Notes under the pieces: generated by a model | What the model was told of the DNA's origin: nothing | What the model saw: the letters and a program-made list of their open reading frames with translations, nothing else | The model's database searches: none | Shown here: piece after piece, positions 22,901 to 34,900 of the stretch | Layout of the letters: every line of letters starts with the position of its first letter | Numbering within the stretch: the stretch's first letter is position 1 | Made by a program: the position numbers and the translations under genes | Assembly: GCF_024166365.1 (NCBI RefSeq) | Contig: NC_064824.1 | Span: forward strand, 47,530,608 to 47,594,607 | DNA: 64,000 bases | DNA from: Elephas maximus indicus | Taxonomy: Eukaryota > Chordata > Mammalia > Proboscidea > Elephantidae | Direction: 5' to 3'

Positions 22901-25900
22901 CACACATGGAATCGCCACTAGTCAGAGTCAACATGGCAGTAACTGATAGTTGGTGTCTTCCAGAACGAAATTCACAAAATAGTGGGGGTGATGAAGTCAT
23001 GCATACAGTAAGTATACTACTAGATAAAACGAAACCTTGCAGGCGCAATTTAAAAGACCACCAGAGGAGACAACTCCAGATTTATAGGCGTGTTTTGGGA
23101 CAATAAACTCTAGCCCAAAGTACACAATTCCAAAGTCGATGAATACAGTCCACACACTTTCCGTGAGTTAGTTAGCTGATTTCTTCCTTTCCTTCCTTCC
23201 TTCCAGATTTAGAAGCATCTATCACATGCTAGGTACCACTGGAGTTAAAACGGGGAGGTGAATTGAAAAAAAAAAAAAGAATAAGAAATCTTTCCTGCTT
23301 TAATCCACTCTCACCTCTTTGATATTCAAGGGCTTAAAAGGATTCAATTAATCAAGACAAACCATAGCAGGGGTTATCATGAGCCTTAAACCTCACATGG
23401 ATATAAAGCACACTCATTAATATCTTTAAGGTCTTAGAAGACAAAAGCAAAATAAAACAGGAGCAAGGTTTTTCACCATAAATTATGCATAACCTGATAG
23501 GACATCAAGGAAAAACTCCAGTAAATAAGCAATGTCTTTTATCTACAGACAAGAACTAAGCATGTTGTTATGTTGTTCTTCAGCTGTGTAATGACTCTGG
23601 CCTCTTGCTGCTTGTCTAGCAATTGTTTACAAGCATGAAGACAGGCAAGGTATATTCCTGCCTGAATCTGACAAACCTTAGCATGACTTCTGTTAGATAC
23701 ACGACATTACTCAAAACTGAAAGGCGTTAAAAAGCAACACAGATCCTTTGATGTGATGAAATTCATATGTCTTCGAACTAAGTGTATTTGTAATGTTTAC
23801 TAAAAACAGGGGCCTGGTTCACCTTCAAACGCTTACTTCATAATGACACAGAGACAAGCAGTCACATGCCACAGGAAAATATAAACTAAAAACACACAAG
23901 ATACAAACACATTCCACTAAAAATGAAAACCAAATGGGGAGGAAAAAAACCCCAGGCCAACCACATGGAAGTTTCTGGTCCTCACATTCCTACAGCACCC
24001 TGATGTGGTCACATGGGTTACCACTCACCCACATCCTCTATCTGAATCTCAATGTAAACAGGAGAGGGGGTGGTCTGAAGGGTCTGATTCTCAAACCCCA
24101 CAGCATGCAGGCCAGGGCTGATACGATAGCTAATAGCTAATAAATGCTAATCCATGACTAACATGTGACTTCTGTAAGTACTTCCATGACTACCCTGCCA
24201 AGGAATTTCCCTCTGTCCCAGGAGCCTCCCCTAGGACCTGTGACCACCCTGTAATCAGACCCTTCCTCCTGACCTCTGCCTGGTTCCTTCTAGGCCTTCA
24301 TCAGGTCCCATATTTCCACTACAGGAGCTCACTTACGGTAGCCTTCGGACCCCAGGTATGTGTTCTGTAATTTATAACATGTTTACTACTACTATTGCGT
24401 TTATTAGCATCTGACATATACCTTGTCATAATTCACCTTGTCTGATGTCTGGAAGCATACCCTTATTCCTCCTGTATTTGTTCCATTTCTGTTTCTAATA
24501 AAAACTTAACAAAACACAGCATCTATATTAAAATAGTTATTGCATTCATCTCAATACCTGAATTGGGGTCAAATGTAAACCTGTGAGCTAGGGCGAAATC
24601 TGTTGATTGAAGGAAAGAATAAATGAATAAAGGAAGGCAGGAAGGGAGAGAGGGAAAGAATGAAGCAAGAAATGAAAGGATGGAGGGAATAAAGGAGGGA
24701 GGGAGGAAAGAAGGAAAACATGTATGACAGTAATCAAAAATAGCTATTTTAAACTGTATCATTTCTCCCAAAAGGACAAACATGGAAGTTCTTAAAAGGG
24801 TATTTTGATTCACAGCTTTATGAAATAAAAATATTTAACAGGTTCATCATCAAGACTAGTGACGCATTATGAATGGAAACCTTGTTTTGTTGGAAGCTGG
24901 TTCTCTTGGGTGTTTAAATTACAGCACAGCAGGCGGGCTATTACCTAGGGTGCCTGAGCTGCCAGCTAAACACATGTTTCTATTTCACATGTCGTCTAGT
25001 GCTGAGCTGTGCCATCAGCCCCCACACTCACCTTTTTTAGGACACTGTCCAGAGTCTCTGGTCTACTAATGTCAAAGCAAATCAGTACGGCATCAGAATC
25101 CGGGTAAGAAAGGGGCCGGACGTTGTCATAGTAAGGAGAACCTGCGAAGAAACAGAGTCACAAGTTTTCAGATGAAAATCCCCTTGCTTGACACGCATTA
25201 ACTCTACCCTTTCAAGCTTAACCCCTTCAACTTCACATCACAGCCCCACCCCTGCTTCCCTTAATCCTTGCAAAAGCATGCAAACAAACAAAAGCCAGGT
25301 TAGTAAAATATTCCTTTCTACCAGAAGATAAGTAAATCCTCACTGTATCTAACCTGAATTCAAGGGGAGGGGCCGGGACCGAAGCTGAAATCTGCAAGGT
25401 TCCAAGATTAGAGCTCAAAGGTACCAGAGACATTTTAAGAGCCTGGAGACCCCAGGCCTTGAGGGCAAATTCATCTCCACCACTGCATGGGGCGGGGGGC
25501 AGGGTAGCTTTAGGACTTCCTGTGTCAGTTTCTTCATTCATAAGATACAGATGACAAAAGTATCTCCCTGGGATTAAATAAACTCAGACGGTGCCTGGCA
25601 TTAATAAGGGATCGGTAAGTATTAACTGTGGTTATCACTGTTGTGTTATTGTTGTTGCCATTGTTAAATGCTGGGTAGTACTAGCAAGCACCATACACTG
25701 ACTTACTTCCTGGGAACAAAGACCAAAACTCAAGGCTGCTCTGAGATGGAAAGGCAGGGGTGACGAGGGAGGGAGGAAAAGTGTCCCACCAGCTATACAA
25801 AGGGAACCATAGTAAACCATACCAGCTTGCCCTGTCTCAAAGTTACAAGTTTAGATAAGCCACTGACCTTTGAGCTTACTTACTAAAACTTATCCTCAAA

Positions 25901-28900
25901 CCTTACATAGACTTTCTTCCTGTTACAAGCAAAGAATGTAGTAAATGCCATATTGGATCATGTCACTTTTTTACACAGCTCCATCTCAGACAGTGACAGC
26001 AAGGATCTCAGCCCAAGTTAAACCTAGGGTCCCCAAAGGTTCAAATTAAAAAAAAAAAACCCAGCTGCCATCTGGTTGATTTCGACTCATGGTGACCTCA
26101 TGTGTGTCAGAGTAGAACTGTCCTTCACAGGTTTGCAATGGCTGATCTTTCGGAAGCCAGACCTTTCTTCCAAGGTGGACTCAAACTGCTAACCTCCCAG
26201 TTAGCGGTCAAGTGTATCATCATTTGCAGCACCCAGGGACTCCAAAGGTTCAAATTACCAGCCAACTGTCTTAACCACAGAACCCCCTGGTCTTTTGGGA
26301 AATTTCTTCCACTTCCTTAAGAATTCCAAAGGATGGGCAATTGCACGAGGCCAAAAATTATAAAATGGTGTGACTATAAATTTAAATACAACTTGCCAGT
26401 AGCTACTTATTTTTTTCTCAGTATACTGGCATATCACAAGTATAACATTGAAAAAAAAATCATTTTACTAGGTTAAGCAATATATTATTAGTATTTGACT
26501 CTACCGGAGAGAAAGAAAATCTAAACCACCAAAGTCTGTTTGAAACCCAATTTCGTTTTGACATCACTTTCCCTTTCTAGCAGAAAAATATGACATGTTG
26601 TCCCCTGATAAATCAAAACCTCCACAGTCAAAGTCAAGAGAGAAAGCCTACAAAGCAGGTCTTAAAATAATCTTTCCCAGTTCTATCAAAACAAAAATTT
26701 TCAGGAGCCTGCTTTTGTTATCCACAAGGTACTGGTGTTAGGGTGAGGTACTTTCTTTCTCAGTCTCTTCTGGGTCCCTGAGATTCACTATGGAATCCCA
26801 GGTAACACTGTGGCCTTCTTACAGGCTGCATTAGGGATGCAGAGTGACAGCTTCAAGCCAGGTGTGTTGGCTACACAGGGAGAAGGGAAGGCTCTAAGAA
26901 TCAGGAAGAAAAGCCTAAATAAAGGCAATTTAAGCCAGGATTTTTCTTGAGCTGCAGCAGTTCCCTATACACATCTGGAAACAGGGCCCTGATGAAGCAG
27001 AGGCTGCCACGTTAAAGATAGTTTCCAAAAGCTTAAAGTTTTGTGTTAGAAATTCAAGTCATTTTAAATACTGAGGCAAATGAGACTAAGGTTGCCTCTG
27101 AAAATGACAAGCTGCAGCTGCCTTTTCAGCAACTCACAGGACTCTAAGAGAATAATTCAGAGTTCACCAATTTAAACATGTTTGAGAGGAATCAGAAATG
27201 AGATGGCTTAACAAGATTTATCATACGGGCATTTCCGTGTTTGTTAGTTCTGTGAAGTGCAGGCTTTCTCAACTCCAGCCTTTCCCGTTTCTATGTCGAA
27301 AGTCTAACTTTTACACAATTTCTGCCGTCAATGTTTGGGAATTTCTTCCCAAACATGCAATAAGGAAAATACCAAGTCACCGGGGGAAATCCAAGTACCT
27401 GGCCTCTGCACGAAGGTTGCCTTTGCTCTTCACAGTTCACAAGAAATGACCTGACCGGAAGCCTAAAGTAGAACTCCCCAATAATTAAGATTGTCAGAAA
27501 CCTAACAGGCTTCAGAGATTTCCTTTCTTGGAAATCACCCACATTAAGTAAGCCAACTGTCTCTCTGTAGATACTTTCCAGTTTCAATCAGACCTGAACT
27601 TCCGAGGTCTCAGTTATGAGAGTGCTTACTGCTAATCTCAGATCTAAGACTACCCTTTATAACGATGACGATGTTCTCCAAATCCCCAAAGCTGCCAGAG
27701 TATTTAAAATTGGGACTACAGGGAAAATCTAGAGAAATGGTTTCAACCTTTTGGTAACCACCACGTGGCTGCAGAAAACTCCCCTCCCTTTGTGTACTGT
27801 GATTCCCCTCCCCCAGCCATTTTATGGCCACAAAGGAGATCTGGCTTTGTCTTCAGCCCTCTGTCAAGCTGGAGACTCCTGTTTACAAGAATCCAGTGAG
27901 CTGGCTTCTGTGCTTAGTGGGTGTACCCAAATACTTGCAAAATGTAGGCTTTGGCCTGATTTTAAATGAAAATACATAAGCACAGTGTAAAAGTTCACGA
28001 GAAACCACCTTACTTGTTTAAGTAAGGGAAAGAGGCAATTTTTAAGAGCTTTAACAAGACCTAATCAGGAGTGACATTTTGATCCAGTCCTATTACTTTT
28101 GCTAATGAAGAGTGCTGCTTTTAAATCGACAAGAGTGTCCAAAGGTAGCAATAAAAATAATCTCCACATTTATTAGTTATAAGCATAATTCACCTAACCG
28201 CTAACTATGAGAGCAATCTGTCATTAAAAATAAGACCACATCTTCATGAGGTATTTTTTGATAGGTTATGGTTATAACCAGTATCAGACTGAAAAACCTA
28301 ATATCTTTATCTTTTCAGAATAAAATATTTAATTCCTATAGATACATAAAATAACTCTTCTAGTAGGGAAAAACCTAACAATTCAGCTAAGCAAGTCCTT
28401 CAAAAACAAAACTCCTGTGTACTGTTTACAGTGTTTACTCTTGTTTAAGCGCTTTGAATTCTTCCCTACTGGTTCCTGTAATGTCCAAGCCATTGCACAA
28501 AGGAAGTAAAGAAAGAAAAGTAGGGAGAGCACCTGGTGTAATCACAGGCATGTGTGGGATAACTCAGGAGCCAAGGGGGGGGGGGGAGGAATTCCAGGAA
28601 TGCTCCTGTGAAGTGAGAAGCAACATGGGGAGACAGAAGTGACACTGAAGGAGCAGAAAGCCCATAAAACAGGAACAATACCTGCCCCTGATCCCTATGT
28701 CTTTCCAGAAAAGTCTCAAAAATACCTTGTTAAGCTAAACAGCAAAAAAAAAAAAAAAAAAAATTCTGTAGAAATATTAAGGTGCCCTTGAAAAGCTTCA
28801 AGAGAAAATGTAGAACTAAACACCACAAGAGAGCTAAACATTTTTCCAGTATATGAACTTATTTAACTTCAACTACAGTACATAAACACATATAGTATAT

Positions 28901-31900
28901 ATGTAAGGGCCATAGCTTTTAACCACTATGCCACCAGGGTTTCCATACATACTCTACGTACAGTTAAAGTTCAACAAGTCTAGGTACTGAGCTTTCCTTG
29001 TCAAATAAAACTTGGAATAAATATGCTTCATGCAAACGGAAATTCTCAGACGCAGCAGCACATTTCATTTCTCTTATATTGTATGAAACTTCAAACACAC
29101 AGCACTGTTCCAAGGTCTTTCCTTATGGGCCTATCAGACCTTCAAAGGGAAAGTCATGAAACTTCATATTGTAAAGAAACAACCATACCACATGTACAAA
29201 CTGCATGCTAAAAAAAAACACACAAATGTTAAGGGCTTTGCCCAGGTGTAGATTAAAGTATATACATTTGAGGTTCTCTGAGTTCCTCAAGTTTGGCAAA
29301 GAGCAGCAAAGTTCTAAAAGGCTTTTAAGATTTCAGGTCTATCCATCTTTGTCTTCAAGATCATTAATTCTGGGTGCGAGCAAGATTTCCAACCCAAGAA
29401 TAGTCACGTAGTGCCTCACCCAGAAACTAATTCTTCAGACACATACCTGCCTGCTTAAGTCACCCCTTCACAAAGATAGAACGCACCATATATGTACATA
29501 ATTAAATGTATATGTAAGAAGATTCATGCCCAAAAGGGAAGCTTTATAGAGCCTTCTGCAAAACCAGTTCAAATGCTGGGAGGCTTTATAGGAGTCTGAG
29601 AACTGAAAACTCTTCTAGTTGAATATTTCATAACTTCTTTTGCTTGAAACTTAAATTGGAGGAAAAACAAAACAAAACTGTCGTTCCTCCATAAGAAACT
29701 CCTACCAGGAACAATAAAAGTGAAGAACATAGCATATTTTTGGTTGGGAAAATGCATTGACTTTTGGTATTTTTAATGACCACCAAAAGAATATCTGTAA
29801 TAAACTGCAGCTAACATGTAAGAATGGTATGATCTGTCCTACAAGATACCATTTCCTCATACCATCACTAACCAGAGTGAAAGCATCAAATTAGCAACCA
29901 TCTCAAGAATGTGAATCAAGTCTGGCTCAGTTTAAGACTCTGCTTAGCTCTCTTTCCGAGTCATCTGCGCTACAAACACAAGTATGCACTAAGCAGTTCT
30001 TGAGAAGGGCTTTTTGTTTGCTGCTTCTATTCATTTAGATTAACAGGAACTGTGAGTAGATTTTATGAAAATCTGTGGGCACTTATGTGTTGCTATAATA
30101 ATGGAATCATTATTTTGTATTTTGGGGGGCACTCCAAATACATAGCTGGATACAAACTCAGAAAGGCAGAGATAAAGTTGCTATTTTTGAGCTTTCAATA
30201 AAGTTTTAGTCTTTTTCTCGGAATCTTACTGGGATACATAAAAACATAAGAATCAAAATTTTTATTTGTAGTGGCATCGTGGTGAGTCATGTAGTTGTAG
30301 GGAAAAGAGCAGGTATGTATAATTTTTAAAAATCGCATTATCACTGAGTGACAGATTGAAGTTTTTATGCTTAAGAGTTCCAGGAGTGAATTCGCCTTTC
30401 CAGATACTGCGTCATTAGGCTCATTTTTCAAAACCAACATGCACAGCACCTGGCCGAACTTCTGAGGCAGCTTACATGCCAATGAAATTTCTGATTTGCT
30501 AAAGGGGGACTCTGGGTAAAGTTGCCAATCTTAGCAATGGAGAAGACATTTAAAGGACATCAAAAAATGACCCAGGCACAGCTAATTCATTTGGCATAGT
30601 CCACTAGGCACCCTGAGCTAACTGGTGAAACTATTGGTCCTTAGAGTCATATCTACATGCAAAAAACTGGATTAAAAAGGAAACATCTGGTTATTTCAGG
30701 TGGCATCAGAATGACCAATCTGGACTCCTCACTGATTGGGCAATTTAGCAAGAAACCAGATTGCAGAGAGGAAGAAAAAAATAAAAAAGTACTCCATGGA
30801 GTTACAATTAAAAATAAATTAAAAAAAAAAAAAGGAAGGCAAAAAAATCTAGAGACAGATGTAGACTTAGAAAAGGAATTCATGACCCTTCCCCGCCCCC
30901 GCCCCCACTAGAAGTTGAAACGGAAATTGTCGCATGGTGGACAAATCTCCAGATGTGGTTTGATTTATTGGTTCTTGGAAACCACCATCCAAACTTTGAG
31001 GTATCTGTTTTGCCTTCACCCACTTTTCTTACAGAGCTTCAGTGAGAAAGCTCAAGTTGAGAGTTGAACCTCGTCTTGATCTTGAAACTCTAAGCTCTTA
31101 TGGATCATTACTCCCTTACGAAATGTCTGGATTTTGGCAATTTTGCCCTTGGTATTCACATCACAAGCAATTAATTCTGGGTACAAGCAATCATGTATCT
31201 TTGGCTCTTTTGTAAATTCTTACCCTCTCCCTTTTCCTAAGAAGGTTAAGTTAGAGTTCTTCAACATTCAGAATCTTGTTTAAAAGAATGTTTCCACGTG
31301 GGAGGGATATCAGAGACTTCTAAGGGACTGAGTCAACTTCTAGAGAGAAAGAAAGGAACTGTACAGTTGGCTTCAGTGATCACTGAGTCACCAGTCAGAG
31401 GATCTAGGCTGCCCGGGTGGCCTTCGACAATTCTTTGGGTCTTGTTGAACTCAGTTTAGCCCCTCCGGGTCACCCTCCTTTGAACAGGTACTAAAGCACC
31501 AAAGATGAAGTGCGTCCATGTCCCCTAACTGTCCTGTGGAGTCTTCTAGGAAAGTTTCCTGGGAAGAACTTACTGCGTTCAAGGTCCAGCTCATAGGCAT
31601 CTCTTCCCAGCAACTCCTAATACTTAAAAATGGGCTCCTCATATGATTTCTTACGTGAGCTTGAGGGAACCTTAGTATTTTATTGTTGCCTATTTTTTTG
31701 GCCACTTTTGTATGCCTTGGTAATCTAACTAGACTGTAAGTACCCTGAGGGCAGGAGATGTTTTTGCCCAGTTGTATACCTCTCCCTTCCTTGCCCTCAG
31801 AGCACCCATCAAGGTGAATCCTACACAAGTGCCCTAAAAAATGTTTATTGACCTGATATATTCATTCACAAAAAAGGGTACCAGTGATTCCACTGAAACT

Positions 31901-34900
31901 TTTCCATCCTTGTTAATAAACATTTCATTAGAGGATTTGTCACCAAGCTCATTCTTCAAGCTTGACATATAAGCTATAAATTTAACAATATAAATAGACT
32001 TGTGGTTCTAAATGGAAACCCTGGTGGTATACTGGTTAAGAGTTCAGCTCCTATCCAAAAGGTCAGCAGTTCGAATCTGCCAGGTGCTCCTTGGAAACCC
32101 TATGGGGCAGTTCTACTCTGTCCTACAGGGTCGCTATGAGTCGGAATGTTTATAAAGGAGCTAGCCCTCCCTTTTCCTTAAGGTAAAAAATAAAGAAAGA
32201 ACTACCTTCTCTGTTAATAATGCCTAAAACTAATTCAGGAGGGCTAACTTAAGTACTCATGGCCTGAAAGAAGCTTATATCATGACAAGATTTAAAGTGT
32301 GTTCATGAGGTAACAGCACAGTTTCTGTGAGGAAGTTCTAACAGTTGAATTGAATATTTTAAAATCGTATGTCTTAAATACAATGTGCATTAACTCGCCT
32401 TGGTTAAAGCTGGCAGGAATGATCTTTACTCCCTAAATCACATGCGCTGAAATTACACTGCAATCAAATCTCTTTGGAAAAGATAAAGTGATTCTTGAAT
32501 GACTAAAGTTTCTATTATTAGTAGGCATTTGGCTTCATAGTACAAATGATTTCTATGCTTGGCAAACGAGGCCGATTTTGAAGCACAAGATGTTACAACT
32601 ACTTTGGTCTCACACTGATCACTTCAAAATGCTGGAACCATTAGCCAGGGTTTTGTAGAAACTCATCGGGTGAATGTGAAAATCATTAGGGGCATTTCCA
32701 GAACCATTAAGGAAAACACTCGTCTTGTCAAGGAAAAGGTAACATTTCTCAGTAAAAATCAAGAAATTACGGACCCATATTTAAAGACAACCTTTAACCT
32801 CCCTCATCCCACTTTTAAAGAATTCACAGAGCATTTTTTTTAAAAAGCAAATTTTGTTGACTTTTTTAGTGGGCTGAAAGAACTTTAAGCAGCCGTAAGA
32901 AATCACCTGGGCACTCTGGTTGCTTGGTGTGTGCATGGGGCAGGGGGAAGGAAGCCTTTTCCTACCTGAAGAGAATACCTAAGCACTGGGGATGCATGCC
33001 AAGGGAATATACAACAACCAGGTGAACAGGACACTAGAATTCAGGTACAAATTGGGCTCCTCAGAGCTTAACAATGAAAACATCCTTCTCCCCTCTCCCA
33101 GCTTCGCTGTCCCACCCAGACTGTAAGCGTCTTAAGGGCAGGACCATGTTTTATTTAACATTACAGCCTAACGGAGGGCTTGCACATAGTAGGTGCAGAA
33201 AGAAGGGAGAGATGGAGAAGGGAAAGAAATTTCAAGCTGCCGTGCCACTAAATTACCTCTTTTATTGCAGCAGTCCCTGGGTGGTGAAAATGGTTAAAAT
33301 GTTTGGTTGCTAACCAAAAGGTTAAAAATGCAAGTCCACCCAGAGGCACCTCAGAAGAAAAGGCCTGATAGTCTACTTCTGAAAAATCAGCCACTGAAAA
33401 CCCTAAGCAGCACAGTTCTATTCTGACACACATGGGGTCACCATGAGTCGGACTAACTCCAGGGCAAACGGGTTTTTACTGGTTTCGCTTGTTGCAAACT
33501 GGCCCTGCATACCCTATGGGGCAGGCAGTTCTACTCTACCCTATAGGGTTGCTACGAGTCGGAATCAGCTTGACAGCAAAGGGTTTTTTGGTTTATCCTA
33601 CACTTTCACTTTATGTTCTTTGCCACATCTAGACTGGCAGAGCTTTGCCTATGCATGACTGCTGGGTGGGAAAAGCAAACCCCTTCCAGAAGCTGCCCAC
33701 ATACAATGGCCAAGCTAGGGAATTGCTTCTGCCTTCAAAATAGTTGCCTCTCGGCCAGGAGACTGAACAGGACTTGTGTACCATTCCAAGGAAAGTAGTT
33801 TATGCCATCTGTCTCTCTAGGTCAGAAAAGTTAGGCACACTCAATTTTCCCTGTATAAATAATCTTAAACTTTCATAAAGTTCTAGGAGGGGGGAAAAAA
33901 AATCTGACATTTCGGACTGGAGACGTGGCTTGGATCTTCCCTCCAGAGCTAAACTGACAGCAGTTGGAAAAAATAAATGTATCGAGAGGCATAAAGCACA
34001 TGCAATTATTTTCACAACCTGAATTAAACAAATGTCTTAGTGGGCAAAGGAAATGTCAAACATTTGTCAGAAAATAATCCTGTTTAGAAATTTGCCATGG
34101 AAAGCTCGAGATGAAAAGGAAAAACATGGAAGATACTTGAAATGATTGGTCACTGATGCAATGGTTCCTGTTAGATGTATTTTACTCATGAATGACAAAA
34201 CATTTTTGGTGGGAACAGACTATTTTTAGTATTGAAACAGGGCTTGGTGACTGTGTTTAATTATCTAACATTTCACCTCACAAACTCTACAACTGAATTC
34301 CCTAATAATTCCCTAGTGCCTTTTTCATTTGTATAAATCTAAATTCCAACTAAGATTTTATTATTGGATAATTCTGCAGTGCAATGTTTTCTTAATCACA
34401 GTTTTCAAATTTTTATACTTTCAGTTGAGCTTGCATGGGTTTTTGTTTCATTAAATAAAAATACAAGTGATTCTTTCATCACAGACTTCAAGTGATTATC
34501 TTTAATTTGATGAAAGGCAGTGTTTATACATTTGCCATTCTTTGTGCACAGGTAATTCAGTGGTAATAAATGCCAGAAAATCTCATCTCCTTGGAAACTA
34601 TGCATATGATCATGCATTTGTTCTTTCAACAGATTTTATTGGGTGCCTACTGTGTGCAAGGCATTGTGCTGTGTATTACAGAGATTATAAATTGTGGAGT
34701 TCTGATGAAATACTTCAATATCTGAAGTGATATTTACGTGCATATGGGAAAGGTGGCCTTCAACGATAAACTGCTCATAATTTTAAAAAATTTTCTGGCC
34801 TTTGGAAAATAACGTGCCTTTTTGCTCCTAAAAAAAAAAAAAAAAAATCAATTTAGCCCTTTGGGCACCTAATCTCTCAGTTGGTGGTCCTGTAACTCTT

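Larger units (their letters stand above)
21790..25031 (-). other. RND3: RND3 intron 3 (3.2 kb)
   Basis: Bounded by GTGAGT and TTTACAG. It holds two adjacent AfroSINE insertions (22703-22951), a short TTCC run (about 23186-23205), and a purine-rich GGAA/GGGA microsatellite-like tract (24608-24718). The remainder shows no recognisable element. Confidence 0.9.

Noticed and set aside
31451..31828. 125-codon minus-strand ORF in RND3 intron 2
   Set aside because: It overlaps an ancient MIR/L2-type remnant, and there are no flanking splice sites or known domain.
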